Source: Macrotrachela quadricornifera (lineage: Eukaryota; Rotifera; Eurotatoria; Philodinida; Philodinidae). Taken from it: 64,000 nucleotides of DNA. Below the pieces are notes generated by a model that was not told where the DNA came from, did no database searches, and worked only from the letters and a program-made list of their open reading frames with translations. Shown here in pieces: positions 11,439 to 24,171 of the stretch; position 1 is the first letter of the stretch, and every line of letters starts with the position of its first letter. A program made the position numbers and the translations under genes. The stretch lies in NCBI GenBank assembly GCA_022393335.1, contig JAJEKB010021383.1, positions 1,785,608-1,849,607 on the forward strand. The letters run 5' to 3'.

Positions 11439-12183
11439 ATGAGTCGTTTATTTAAAGATGAACAATGTATGTTAGACCATTTTCTACGATCAGATACAAT
11501 CAATACCGTAGGTTCATAGCATTTGGTTAAAGCGATAACATAACCAACAAATTTCCAATTCCAAATATTGTCCAAGAGCATCATACTTTTGTTTATCTCA
11601 TTTCAGAAATCTTTAATGAATACTGAGCTATTATATTATCAGAATAAGAAATTATTATATATTTTGAAATTATATCGTTAACTAGTCATTTTTAGACGAA
11701 GAATACACTGAAAATACTAATCTAGTTGTGCGTTGCTTATGAATACTAAAGAATAAGATAATTTGAAGACTACCGAGCTTCAAGATGTATACGCAGAGCA
11801 AAAAAGGATGAATATGACTTCGAAAAAAAATAATTCAACACGATAAATGTCGAAAGACTTAAAATACCAATGGTCTACGTGGTAAATAGGCATATTAAGT
11901 GCTTCTTTCTAGAAACAGATGTCAAAAGAATAAAAATACTTTTTAAAGAGGACTATTGAATGTATATGATGCGTTTGATCATTAGCTAACAGTTAAGTTT
12001 ATCGTGTAATAAAAATTGCGTTTCATGTGTCACAATGCATAAATATGCTCATAGTAAGGGTTAGATTTGAAAGAAATTCAACAACAGTTTTATATATGAT
12101 TATAAAGTTTGATAAAATTTTATTTTAAGATTGATAATTAATCTTTTAACTATCTAATCGATTTTTTGTTGTATTATTCTGGA
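11439..12183. other. Upstream region of the homocysteine methyltransferase-like gene
   Basis: No coding frame was recognised. The stretch is AT-rich and ends in a poly-T run (TTTTTTGTTG) just before the start codon, which may include the promoter and 5' leader. No clear TATA box was found. Confidence 0.4.
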
Positions 12184-13161
12184 ATGGCTAAATATAGAAA
12201 TCAATTACCTCAATTGACTGGTAATTTCTTCATTACAAACGGAGGTCTGGAAACCACTCTAATTTATCACAAAAATGTTGACCTTCCTTGCTATGCTTCA
12301 TTCAATGTATTGCAGGATGAATCTGGATATGAATGGATGAAAAATTACTTACGTACGTTTCTAAATATAGCTCGAAAATATAATGTTGGATACATATTGG
12401 TAGGAACAACATGGCGTGCTAATCCTGATTGGGTAAGAAAACTCGGCTATTCTGATCAAGATATGATTAATATCAGCCGCAAATCGATTGAATTACTCTC
12501 TGATATTCGCAACGAATATGAAACAGAAAATTTTCCAATAGTTATTAATGGATGCATTGGACCACGTGGTGATGGATATAAATCTCATGCCATCATGTCG
12601 CCTGAAGAAGCACAAGCGTATCATGCAACACAAGTTGGTATTTTTAGTCAAACTAATGCAGATATGATAACTGGATTGACTCTGAATTATCCTGAAGAAG
12701 CAATTGGATTGGCGCGAGCTGCTAAGGAAGTGGGTATGCCTATCGTTATCTCGTTCACAGTTGAAACTGATGGAAGATTATCAAATGGACAAACCTTAAA
12801 AGAAGCAATTCAACTTGTGGATAAAGCTACTGATAATACACCTGTTTATTATATGATAAACTGCTCGCATGTAAACCATTTTGCAGATATCTTACCATCC
12901 GAGGAAGATTGGGTAGGAAGAATTCATGGAGTTAAAAGCAATGCCTCAAAAAAGAGTCATGCTGAACTTGAACAAAGTGATAAACTTGATGATGGAGATC
13001 CCATAGAATTTGGTGCAGATAATCGAGCACTTTTATATAAACTAAAAAATTTAAATGTATTTGGTGGATGTTGTGGAACAGATTATCGTCACGTTGAAGA
13101 AATTTGTAAGACATGCGTACCTGTATTCAAACAACTTAAACATACTGATCATCATTCATAA
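12184..13161 (+). CDS. Homocysteine S-methyltransferase family protein
   Basis: A single uninterrupted exon encodes about 325 residues, the usual length for the small cobalamin-independent homocysteine S-methyltransferases (MmuM/MHT1 type). Such enzymes move a methyl group from S-methylmethionine or a similar donor to homocysteine to make methionine in the cytosol. The N-terminal NGGLETTLI segment matches the family's G-G-x-E-T-x-L start. The zinc-thiolate ligands are present: NCSH (near 12861) and GGCCGT (near 13063). INGCIGPRGDGY, near residue 120, is the conserved G-P-x-G-D loop. I chose the second methionine (MAKYRN) because the family starts there; the upstream ATG at 12166 would add MLYYSG. 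The absence of introns, unlike most neighbours, allows for horizontal gain, but intronless native genes also exist. The methyl donor cannot be predicted from the sequence. Confidence 0.88.
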   Translation: MAKYRNQLPQLTGNFFITNGGLETTLIYHKNVDLPCYASFNVLQDESGYEWMKNYLRTFLNIARKYNVGYILVGTTWRANPDWVRKLGYSDQDMINISRKSIELLSDIRNEYETENFPIVINGCIGPRGDGYKSHAIMSPEEAQAYHATQVGIFSQTNADMITGLTLNYPEEAIGLARAAKEVGMPIVISFTVETDGRLSNGQTLKEAIQLVDKATDNTPVYYMINCSHVNHFADILPSEEDWVGRIHGVKSNASKKSHAELEQSDKLDDGDPIEFGADNRALLYKLKNLNVFGGCCGTDYRHVEEICKTCVPVFKQLKHTDHHS

Positions 13162-14511
13162 ATGGTTGATATATAAAAAAATTTTTTTTTAAATCTTAAG
13201 CTAAATAAAATCATAATCATCATAATATATAATAACATAATTCATGAGAAAATTATTAAAATGATTTTTCATAAGATATCTGAATATATAAAACGAAAAA
13301 AAATGATCTAAATACCTTCTTTTAAAGAAATAGATTATTCCACATTAGAATTCAAGAAGAGATCTTAAATGTGTTACCTTATATAGAATTTTGATTGATA
13401 TGAAATTATGTGAATCACAAAATATTCAAAGAAATGGTCTTTAACGACTTCTTCTAAAAAAACAAGAGCTGTCGTTCGTGCTTTTAAGGAGAATGTTGAT
13501 AAAGACTACATTTGTTCCATCTCATGCATTGGAAGTATCCATGATGTCAAGAGTTTCTATTGTTGACAAGTTCACCTTAAGTAATCTAGATTTATTGCCA
13601 ACATCGATTGAAATTTGCTTCTGACACATACTATACTTATCTGAATAGGTGTAGCATAGTAGATGTAGATATAGTTTTGCTCCGTGGAGACGCTCGTTAA
13701 CTTTGGAAAAAATTCCTAATTAAAGTAGATAATAATAATTTATCGGCAAATTATTGTTATTCATATTTTTTTTATATCCTTGCAAGATTATCGTGTAAAC
13801 TGATTCGTAATGTTGAACGGATTATTTTTTTGTTTTCTTTATAGATCAATGCAAATACTTAATGCTATAAAAGATATAGGAGATTTTTATTATATAATCA
13901 AATGATTAGATTATATTGATTAACTCAGCATTTTGTGTATAAACTTTTCTCTCTTAATTTTTTTCTGCTTATCTATAGAAACAAAACTTTAAAATCTACT
14001 TTATTTGTTTTCATTTATAAATGAGACATAATATGAAAAACCTGAAACTAGTGAAATATAACTGGTAGTATAATGGATTACAATTGTTATAGTCACTCAA
14101 GTGTAACTTTTGCTCGTATCACTCCTGGAGAAGAAAAATAAAATAAAAGTATAGACGTCGTCGAAAAAGAAAGAGAATAGAACAAAACAGTGTTAATACA
14201 TAAAGTAACGTTTAATAATGCTTAATTCTAAATGACACTTGTACGAAATTAGGTGAAATTATTTTATACAAATGAATAAGTTATGTATCAGAAATAATTT
14301 GGTCTTATTTTAATATTGCTATTTTTTATTTTAGATTAATACCCATTGGAATGATGACAATATGGAAAACATTTGAGTTGAACTTAAGCATTTGTAATTA
14401 TAAACATCATAGAAAAACAATCAAAAAATGATTATTATCTCTAATTGATTCTTATTTAATCTTTGTATTTGTATAAAAAGAAATAAAGACCAGTGACTAT
14501 CAATGATATAT
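13162..14511. other. Non-coding stretch downstream of the methyltransferase-like gene
   Basis: An AATAAA-like signal (GCTAAATAAAATC) occurs about 40 bp after the stop. No other gene was recognised. At 14060-14130 a weak tRNA-like run (GGTAGTATAATGG with TCGTATCACTCC) was seen but does not fold convincingly. Confidence 0.45.
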
Positions 14512-14871
14512 TGGGTAGGTAATAAATCTTTGAGGGTGAGGGTGTAGGTATTTTGGAAGAAGTTCCTAACGAATAATTCCTTTGACATCTCACCATACGC
14601 TCAGCCACTGGCGTCTGCGCGTGCAGTTAATCTACAATACCCACTTCTCGTCGCCAGTAATAAGATTGCGGAACCATTCGTAGTTGCAGTGAGATGTCAT
14701 TAATTCCATACAAGCGTCAATCTTGCGTTGCAGTTGATGCGGTGACAAATTATATGGTATTCAAACTCCATTTTTCTTTGTTTTGCTTAATTCATGTAGA
14801 TATGTTTCTACTGTAATATAAGAGCACTCAAGTCACTCTACTAAACACCATGTAGTCAATCGAGGAATATT
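14512..14871 (-). pseudogene. Mariner-type transposase relic
   Basis: On the minus strand one frame reads TVETYLHELSKTKKNGV, a stop, IPYNLSPHQLQRKIDACMEL, then the diagnostic ITGDEKWVL (about 14641-14661). It continues with a stop, RRRQWLSVW, a stop and DVKGIIR-stop-ELLPKYLHPHP. TGDEKW is the first catalytic-aspartate block of mariner transposases, and DVKG...ELLP is the block that follows it. At least four stops, and a shortening between the blocks, show that it is dead. The N-terminal DNA-binding half and the last catalytic block were not found. Confidence 0.75.
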
Positions 14872-17800
14872 GCAATCAATCTTCAAATTTAATCTCGATT
14901 ATTTCAAAAAAGTGTGCTATATATATATATGAGTCAAATGAGCCATTAAAAAAGCATTATTTTCGATGTTGATATAAAGAAGATTTGTACAGAGTATTGT
15001 GTGTATGGTTATAACTACATATGCAACTTCTAATCAAGCTATGTCGAGAAAAAGTGAAAAGTAACATATCGATTAATACAAAATAATTAAATTAAGTAAA
15101 TGATAAAACTAAAGTGATATTAGTGCGTGTTTTTTACTTTTTATAACGGAGATTAAAGCATTTAATATTTTACTTTTTTGAATCAAAAATTTTATATGGA
15201 AAGGTTTTCACCAATAGAACATATTTTGTTTTCCATATGTCACTCTGAGTGTATAAAAGATAATAAAAACTATCATGCAAAATTTATATTTTTAATATGT
15301 TTCTCTTGAGAAAAAGATATGGTCTTTAAATGTTCAAATAAATTATTGATGAATACATAAATGGTTTTTTTCTGATGTGATCGAATCTGACAGTTTTTTT
15401 GACCAGTCGATTTTCATGAATCTTTCTGCTTTTTTTCAACTCTCTTTTATTTTTCCAGATTATTTTTCACTATATTAAATTATTTCATGATTTGCCTTAT
15501 GTTAAATGATTTGTTCAAAAGTATCACGAAAATATTTCGTAAAGATCATTATTGTTTCATTATAGACTATTTTACGCTGTCTGTAGAAGGACCTCGTTAC
15601 TAAAATTATCACATTTAATTTAGTTTTCAAACTAATTTATTTTATTCTCGATCCGAACGCTCCTTCTATTGCAAGTCGTGTGTTTGAAAAACAAATGCAA
15701 AATCCTAAGATTATCAAACTATTTGTAAGAATCGTCGGTGCATAAGAGAAGATTCATCTAGTTCAACAAACTAAGCTAGTTCTGAAAGCTAACTTAAACG
15801 TGAAAGTTTTAATTATTACGCTGTAACACTTATCTTGAGTCGATATCTTCAGAAATGCAACATTCACTTTGTGATGGTATCGATATCCTATATCAGCAGA
15901 GTTAGTGTCAAATAAATTCAGACAATATTGAAAACCGACATTATTGTGTATAAACATATAAAAATTTATTTAAATTATCTATTTTGAGACGATAGCTTTT
16001 AACTTTCTCTATAAAATTGTGTATTTCATATAAATAATGTCAATCATCTACAGAGAAGAGTCGAAACTTTTGAATTACTCTTTAGTTTCGAATGCACAAT
16101 ATTTTCTGCAATCATCTTAATGTGAATTCGTTTTCTCGTAGCCGTAACAAATATATAAGTGAAGAGAAACAGTATCTATCATGATGTTGTTGAGTTTTAA
16201 TTTCTTTTTAATGTCATGAAACAGTGTCGTTGCTATGACTTATAGCAATTATTAAGAAGTATTCGGTGTATTTTTGTATAAAGCTGACTGCTCTTGTTGT
16301 TCTCTCTATTGTTTTGTGCAATGTTGACACATTTATGTTGTATTGTGTATTCGTTTTTTTAATTCTTCTATGTATATAAAGAGAGAAAAAAAAGGAAAAA
16401 TAGATGACTTTTGTATTGATGCATGATTTTTTTTTCTTATTTTAACATGTTTTCTCTTTTCTATGTATCACATGTTGTCGTTATTCGTTATTTATGTTGT
16501 AGACACCATTAAGTATGCTTTTGTATTGACTTCATTAGTTATCTAAATTCGATAATATATTACTCAGTCAATCACATATTAAAACACATTAATTTCATTC
16601 TTTTTCAAATATATTTTTTTGAGGTGTTAAATTCATCGATGTTAGAATTATTTTTAAACGAATTACTCCACGAAGTATTTGAAAATTTAACAATATATTA
16701 TATATTATTCTACACTGATGGGATGTATCAACAATAGAACGACTGAAGCGTCTCGCAGTGAATAGATGCTATTTCTTATCATTGTTATAATGGCGTATGT
16801 ATGTACGATACTTTATAACGTGTGCGATGAATGCCTTTCATATTTTTTTCATACCTATTTAGTGTTACTGTGCACTGAAGCTTTAACTGACAGAAGACTG
16901 AAAGTTATTTGTCTTCTTTTCCTATAGGATTAAGAGAAGAAATTGTCATTAATTTCTTTTTCTTATAATTATCGATATAGTTGATAACAGAAGAAAAGTT
17001 TTTTTTTATCTAATAATACATATATATAATCTGCTTAATAGTGAAACAGTTAAAGACAATTAATGATAACTGTATATATGTGCCTATTGCTATATATGAA
17101 TATTTGTCTATGTCATGTACAGTTGTGATTCGAGTCGATAACTGTAGAAAGCATACACAAAATACTTATCTAGTAACTTTATAAAATTAGCTTCTTGTAC
17201 AGTGATAAGTTAATAGAGAATATCAATTACTTATGACATGTTTAATATGAGTAGAATTCTTATTTGAAATATTCGTTTTGAAAACTTTATTACATGTAGG
17301 AAATGAGTTCCTTGAGCTTTTAGTAGTGTAAAGATAGTTTTTGTTATCATAAGCATCGAGTTTCTTTCCATTTAAGACTTCGAGTCGCATTGTATATATT
17401 TATATTCGTTGAAACATTAAGAAAAAAAAATGTGATCTGGATTCCGATTCGGCCTATATTTCCTATAAAACCTATATTTTCGGAAAATCCTTGAATTTGT
17501 TCTATATTTCAACTACTTTCCCTACTTTCCCTATATTATATGAAAAAAACTATGAGATGTTTAGGAGCGGCACGAAAGAGTCGAAGCAGGCACTTGATCC
17601 AAAATATCGACCCATATTCAGGAAAAAAAACAACATAAAAAGAAAAAAATCTAGTAAAAAGACTATATCGTATACATATATATGCGTTTATTTTTGTTTT
17701 ATATCGAGGAAAGAATCGAAAAAGATAAAATTGTATAGTGTAACGTAATGAAAACAATGCGTGCGAAAAATATTCGTCTATCTTATTCATCATAACGTGT

Positions 17801-19633
17801 ATTAAATAGTACGATTGATTGATTCACGTAAACAAACATTATTTGAAAAAATCCAAGTAACTTCGTCGAATATAAATACGTAAGATAACTTGCTTCTAAC
17901 ATATATAAAAACAATTTCAATATATTTCGGTGTTAATTCTCATCGTGAGTACGTCTAATTATTTGTATATTGATTTTTCTATGTAATCCGATACTTCAGA
18001 CATAAGGTAAGAAAATACATTTCATCATTCGGAAGTTTGTTTCTCTATATCTTTAAAATCTATACACTAAGCATTAGTCACAGTTTTCTTCATTACAATA
18101 TGTTTCATAGTACTTTGAAATAATTTATGTATCTTAAGGTGAAGCTCCAACATCCGTTCTCAAATGTTATTTAAACTATCCTATATAATCTTTCTGTGAG
18201 TAACAGAAGAAATGTTTTTCCTTTTATCTACATGAAGTCATTCTTAAAATAATACTTCATTAGGATCGCTATAATAGCGTTATGAAAAGATCATATGTTA
18301 AATTTTAATGTTCTATTTATGAAATACCAGTAAAAACTAGTAAACAATAATTGATTTTAATAATGGTTCAAATACGCTACCTTTTTCTTAAAAATATTAC
18401 ATGTTGAGCAAGATAAATAGGACGTCATCGTAAAAATTTTGTCTTTAGCATAATTTTTGTTTATATAGGAGAACATAGTTAAGATAATACGAACATTAGA
18501 TAAATAACTGCTATATTGCTGATGGAAAAACTAGACTTGAGTAAAATTGACTTTTTTTTGAGGTTTGGTAAAATATCTTTTTTGTTCAGAGTGTAGCTCC
18601 GAGTTGAAATTGAAATCGCCTATTCCTAGGAACAACATCTACAGCTTTGGAATGAATTTTCTTCTCGAGCATACAACGATAGATATTCCTTCTTTCAGAA
18701 AAGGACCAGCGTTTCTTACTACTTATATGCAATAAAAGTTCCAAGGTAAAAGCTGGAGTTATCGATAAACCTTATGATATTAATGAACCTTTGGTCATCA
18801 GTGTGTATCGAAGCAAAGTCTAGCTGTTGAAGTTAACTCTATCAAACGAACATTTCCAGTTGCAAGTTCACATAGCTAGAGTTTTGAGAAGAATATATAT
18901 ATATACATACATTTTTCCTATTTTTTGAAGAATTCATAATCACAGGTCAGACTACGAATGTTTCTTTTATTTTAATCATTTTCTACATGAATAGTACCAA
19001 AATTTAAATTAGTTAACATGACACTAACGAGAGAATATATGTAGATGTTCAAGCTCTTTAGTTTCCATCTTTCGGCAATAAGTATATTTCAATGAAGTAT
19101 GAAGAATTTGAAACAGATTCATTCTTTTGTGCCTTTATTTTCGAGATATCGACTTCTAAAGTATTTCTCCTCATATGAGTCGGTATTTCCATCAGACTCG
19201 TACTGTTGATTTTTGATGTAAAATTCTAAACTTTTGTACACAATCTAACCTACGTAAGATCTTGATGAGAGCTTAGTTTCAGATGAAAAATCGACAGGTC
19301 GAGTTCGCTGAAGATACTCAGTTAAATGAGGAGAATGAATCTGTTTTAGATTCTTCATAGTCGTCAAAATATGGAATATAAACAATTTGACCATCTAAAT
19401 ATATTCCGTCGTAAGTATTTTTGAAGTGATGAAAAAGAAATAATATAAGAATAGAAAGTTTTTTTGTCTTTCTTGATCCATATCTGAATGATTTCCAGGC
19501 GTTGTTTTATTATTTCATTTGATGTCTTATAAAATGTTACTTTCTTTTACTTTCAGAAATTTTAAATTTCATCTATAACATCATATCTTTCGAGAAATAG
19601 ATTCATCCTTCTCAAACATAACAATTTCTATTA
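14872..19633. other. Long gene-free stretch
   Basis: No coding region was recognised over about 4.7 kb. The stretch is AT-rich with homopolymer runs, short TA microsatellites (14922, 18895) and a CCTATATTTCC-type degenerate motif around 17450-17535. A TTTCAG acceptor-like site at about 19552-19557, 77 bp before the next start codon, suggests that a 5' UTR intron of the EF-hand gene may reach into this region. Confidence 0.4.
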
Positions 19634-19969
19634 ATGTCAGCATTAGACGGTATATTCAATAATAATTATGGTTTGAAACAAGATGAAATAGACCGTATAA
19701 ATCAGTCATTTCATGCATATGATTTAAATAATAATGGTTACATAACTCGTGATGAATTAAAACAGTGTTTAAAACGTTCTAATGTCATTGACGTCGATAC
19801 TATGGCTGATACTGTATTAAAACAAATGGATTGGAATCATGATGGCAGAATAAGTTATGGTGAATATTTCAAATTTATGGCATCAGTTTATCGCAATGAA
19901 CATCCCGATTTGAAACGACATTTGGGTAGTGCTAGTGATTATGTTGGTTCTGCTACACTAGAATTATAA
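19634..19969 (+). CDS. Small EF-hand calcium-binding protein
   Basis: A single coding exon encodes 111 residues with two canonical EF-hand loops. DLNNNGYITRDE is at residues 30-41 and DWNHDGRISYGE at 66-77. Both keep Asp at position 1, an acidic or Asn ligand at 3 and 5, Gly at 6, Ile at 8 and Glu at 12, so both should bind calcium. The flanking helices (IDRINQSFHAY, DELKQCLKRS, ADTVLKQM, YFKFMASVY) fit the calmodulin-like fold. The protein is one EF-hand pair rather than the four hands of calmodulin, with a short Ser/Gly tail and no signal peptide. The start is the first ATG after a likely 5' UTR splice acceptor (TTTCAG near 19557). A poly-A signal cluster (AATAAAAAATAAA) lies near 20094. 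The partner is unknown. Confidence 0.85.
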   Translation: MSALDGIFNNNYGLKQDEIDRINQSFHAYDLNNNGYITRDELKQCLKRSNVIDVDTMADTVLKQMDWNHDGRISYGEYFKFMASVYRNEHPDLKRHLGSASDYVGSATLEL

Positions 19970-22099
19970 TAAATATATGCATGATTCCATTCATTAAAAT
20001 AACTACTACTTAGTATAAACGGTTCTATTTATCTACTAATTTTCTTAAATTTAACGCACTTATTTACTAATTTTAGTTCTGCAATAGTATGAATAATAAA
20101 AAATAAAAATATCTGAATAAAACTTATCTCAAAATATATCCATTTCATACAATTTTGTTGTCAAGAGGTTCATGTATATGAGAAAAGAAGTTTCAGCTGG
20201 ATAACTAAAAACGATAATTTTTGAACATTTGTTTAATGAATATGAACTATAAACACTGTTCTATCAGTGGTGAAAATACAGCGAGTATATTCAAGCTTTT
20301 CTTGAGATAATGATTTTCTGAACACTATATTTTCTCAAATCTAAAGTATCAATTCTCTTACTTATCTCTTCATCATATGTTTGGTTGATGTGAGACTAAA
20401 CTTATTTCTACCTATGTTAGTTTCAAATCAAATCTTAACGCATAAATACTCGATAAAAATCTGTAGTGATCATGTATTTAAAAAATGTAACTGATACTGC
20501 AAAAGTACGTGAACAAATGCCACTCTATATCTCATTAACTAAAACAGACTTTGAAAAAAAATCAAGAATCTCTTTTCAGATTCTGCGTTAAAAGCTCGTT
20601 CTAATAATGTGTCCAAAGTGAGTCTATCATGTCTTGTTTTATGAATAATCAACAAACCTTTAAACAGTATTAAAATATGATCCATAAAAGCAACTTGAAA
20701 CAACTACCACAAACAGTTTTATAACTGTATTATATTCATCCAGAGATGTTTCTCCTCTCTTCTTGTGTTTTGCTTTCAAAGTTAAGTTTTTCATTGACAG
20801 ATAAAAAAGAGTGGAAAAAGCACTTCGTTTCTATGACCTCAACGGGTTATGAGATGCAAGGAAAAAAAGTGAATTCTGGATCCCATAGATCTTAATGTAT
20901 CGCAATGAATATGAAGAATATAATGATTCAAAATTTGTTACAAACAAACTGAATCTGATTTCAGTCGATGCAGAAACGTATTTGCTATCGTTTTCGCATT
21001 GAATGAAGTTAAATTCGGTTTGTTTATAATTAATTTTAAGTCATTATATTCTTCATAGTCATTGGAGCCGGTGATTAGAGCCGTTTACTTCTGATGCCAG
21101 TGGATCCGAATGGAACTCACGGTTATTCATTTGACTTGGCTATGTATGCATGGCGAAACTTGGTTTCTTGTTTTCGTATTCAAAAAAATCTCATCTTTTA
21201 TTTTTTCGAATTTTAAACGAGATAACATCTGAAATATACAGAAACTAGCGGTAGTACCCGACGTTGCTCAGGAGGTTTCCATGCTGAAAACTTAGCGTGT
21301 CAGAAAACGATAGAAGATATATAAAGAGCTTGCTTGTAACCTTTTCATCTATTATTACTGCATATTTCGCCGTGCACACACTTACGTTCATTCTTAAATC
21401 GGATAATTTAACAAACAAATAGTATGAGGTGTGAGTGTCTTTAACTTATGCCTATTGCCAAACTCTATACTAACGCCCAATGCAAAAAAAAGTGACAGTA
21501 AGGAGGTGGATATTTTAACAATAGCAGCAGATGCTCTGAAGATTCTGAAAGATTCGTAAAAGTTGGAACGTATCATAACCTGTGTGAAATTTCACCCCAA
21601 TCCTCGTGCCGGTTCTCCCTACCCCCTCTCGATCCTCCTCGGGACCTAAGAGTATGTTATAAAAAACTTGGCACTGCTAGCTCGTGCGATGTCCGAATGT
21701 GTGAAAAACAGATAAAAAGACACAATTCCTTCTTTTTACATACAGATTATGAGTTATGAGAAATGGAATTTTATCTCATTTGTTGCCTTCTTCATTCGAT
21801 GGATATTTCCATGCATATAGTTATTCGTCATTTTACACATTTTGTCAGTCTTTTACGAATATCCTAAAATGTCTTGTGTGCAGTGGCAAAAAGCGTAGGT
21901 TTTTATATATTTTCGTTCTCGAATTATTGAGAAAACAATCATATGAACAAATTCTTTGAAAAAGATATTCACTGTAGTAAATCTAACAATAGAAGGGGAA
22001 AAACATCCCCCCCCCCCAGATGCAAATTTTTGGTCGAAAACAACTCTATGATTTTCCTCTGGTTGAAAGGATATTATGTGCAAAATTTCTTTGCGTTTA
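19970..22099. other. Non-coding stretch with dispersed repeats
   Basis: No gene was recognised. It includes the inverted repeat at 20911-21056. It also includes a repeat tail at about 21580-21690 (TTTCACCCCAATCC, CCTCCTCGGGACCTA) that reappears at 23395-23600. A run of ten C lies at about 22010. Confidence 0.45.
20911..21056. repeat. Fold-back inverted repeat, about 45-bp arms
   Basis: ATGAAGAATATAATGA at 20911 pairs with its near-complement TCATTATATTCTTCAT ending at 21056. The pairing continues inward through a TTTGTTACAAACAAAC segment. It looks like a small palindromic MITE or a hairpin remnant. No clear target duplication was found. Confidence 0.55.
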
Positions 22100-22107
22100 C
22101 TTGTACC

Positions 22108-23194
22108 TAGTGGCGACGCCAAAGGTGGGCCACAGGAGGTTGAGCCCCCCAAAATTTTTTGAGAAATCTCTAAGTAGTTAATATTTTTATTTATACGTGA
22201 CGTCGTCAAATACAATTGTTTCAAATACAAGGTTTGCGTTCAATTTTCTAGTGATTTGGTATAGAATCTAGTTCAAAACCATCGATTTTCTTGCAGTTGA
22301 ATAATAAAAAGCCTGTTTCTGAGATTTAAAACCTAAAACAAAATCTTGACAAATATTAAGCTATCGCTCGCACTTGTTTATTCTAATAATAACTACGTTT
22401 GATAAACAATAGATCAAATTAAACATTAAGATTTCCACTTTATTATTTAAAATTGAATCTCAAAATCTCGTCTCTTTCTTCTTTTATATTTTGGTAATTC
22501 AACTAATTACTTGCTATTATGGTTCTGACATTCCAGTGTATCGTTTCGCATGAACCCTGTTTTGTTGACTGAAAGTTTTGAAACAAAATCTGTTTCAATA
22601 ATAAGTATATTATACAACTGAAAAATTCCATTTTCTAGCTTTTCGCTTTGTTGATTTTCAGAGCCTGAAAATCCACTGTTTTCTCCTTGAATAAAACATT
22701 CAAAAGCCATACAAATCTAACTTCTGCTATGAACAATTTTGAGGATTTTTATTACTTCGAAGTATACAAATGACTTTAAATGTTCTCCTATTGTGATACA
22801 TACTTTTCCATAATTTCCAAAAAAAAATTTTTTCAAGAAACCTACTTATTTTCAAAAAGGCTTCGAAACTTCTTGGAAGACATCTAGGTTTTTTTTGTTA
22901 AAGATGTTTGAGTATTTATAATGATTTTCAGAAATTTTTAATAAATGCCGCGTTTCAGTCTATATTTAGTGATAAAACTCATTGAATAAGAAGTGTTCAG
23001 TTAAAAAAATCTTAATTATCAATTTAAAAATTCTTATTGGTAATTAAAGAAAAGGATTTTTCTGTTACTTCTAGTAAGGCATAACATTTGAGGACCTTTC
23101 TGTTATAACATATAGATAAATTCAGTTTTACTTCTGTTACTTTGAGAGGCCAAGGGCTGAGCCCTCTAGATGAAAATTCCTGGCGCCGCCTCTA
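22108..23194. mobile_element. 1.09-kb hAT-type non-autonomous element
   Basis: The left end starts TAGTGGCGACGCCA; the right end is the complement of TAGAGGCGGCGCCA. The outside 8-mers are CTTGTACC (22100-22107) and CTTGTACT (23195-23202), an 8-bp target duplication with one mismatch. Inside the ends, GGTTGAGCCCCC on the left mirrors AAGGGCTGAGCCC on the right. TAGTGGCGGCGCCA-type termini with 8-bp duplications are typical of hAT elements. No transposase remains were found inside. Confidence 0.75.
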
Positions 23195-23202
23195 CTTGTA
23201 CT

Positions 23203-24171
23203 ATATCTAAATGAGTAGCGAACAGATAAACAGATAGACATTCTTCTTTATATATGTGGATTAGGAACCTTCGGTTTTCACATTTAGATCAAAGAATTAT
23301 CGATATGAAATGATTAATTTTAGAATCATAACAAATTCGCTAAATCTCTGGAAAATTGACGCAAATTTCATTACGATATGACTTAAATCAAATTTCACCC
23401 AGACACCCTCCTGACTCTTGTTAGTGGTGACAGCACTCTCCATAACTACCTTTGGTCCCAGGAAAGCACCCTGGAAAGTTTGGTAATATTAGCTATTACA
23501 GCATTATCTGGGTGAGATTTCACCCAAATCCTCACACCCCAGATGACCATGCCAACCCCTCCTCGGGACCTAGAGAAGCATTATTGAAAGTTTGGTGATC
23601 GTAACTATTACAGAGAGTGAATGCAGAGCGAACCGATAAACAGACGAACAGACAAACATTCTTATTTATATATAGATAAGAAAAGACTTCGAGCTAGTAT
23701 ACGCTGATTTTCAGCTTGAAAACAGGGCTCAGCTCCTACAGAAAAAATTCCTGGCTCCGCCACTATTCTGATCACTGGTTCATCTGTTCAAATCCGATCG
23801 TCATCGCTTAAGGTAAAATTCAATCGATTTGCCGGTGCAGGCTAAGATCATCGAAAAGTGTTGATGATGACGACTCAGTTCGGATCTGAGATAAATTCAA
23901 ATATATTTTTCCAAAGTTTTAGATTTTTTTTATGAAACGCGTTCAGACGCTTCGAATGTTTCAATAGGGACGCGGTTTTTTTTAAAATGCATTTGAACGC
24001 TAGTCAAACTATGAACAAGTTGAGATGCGTTTCTAAAATAAATATTGTCTAAACCCTTCGTTTGTTTCACTGAGGACACGTTTAGAAGTGCTCGCTCTTA
24101 ACATTTCACACAAATGAAACGCGTTGCAGATCTGTTTGAGGCAAAAAATATTTACATAGGAGAGAAAAGAA
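23203..24171. other. Non-coding repeat-rich stretch before the methylglyoxal synthase array
   Basis: It holds several copies of a retroelement-like tail (GTTTGGT...CTATTACAG, then GAACAGATAAACAGA and CATTCTTATTTATATATAG) near 23220, 23480 and 23640. A second hAT-type end (complement of TAGTGGCGGAGCCAGG) lies near 23750, and the first copy of a 212-bp direct repeat is at 23764-23975. No gene was seen. Confidence 0.5.
23764..23975 (+). repeat. Direct repeat flanking methylglyoxal synthase copy A, left copy
   Basis: The segment starts TTCTGATCACTGGTTCATCT and is nearly identical to 25594-25805 in the same orientation. The two copies flank the partly sequenced gene copy A. They may be part of an old duplication or a dispersed repeat. 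Confidence 0.7.

Noticed and set aside
14056..14130. tRNA-like sequence (GGTAGTATAATGG ... TCGTATCACTCC)
   Set aside because: A- and B-box resemblance is weak and I could not pair an acceptor stem or a proper anticodon arm.
17491..17793. Overlapping 85-codon frames on both strands
   Set aside because: Mutually overlapping frames in lysine- or phenylalanine-rich low-complexity sequence, with no domain and no splice context.
21853..22230. Minus-strand 125-codon frame
   Set aside because: It crosses the boundary and target duplication of the hAT-type element and a poly-C run, so it is a chance frame.
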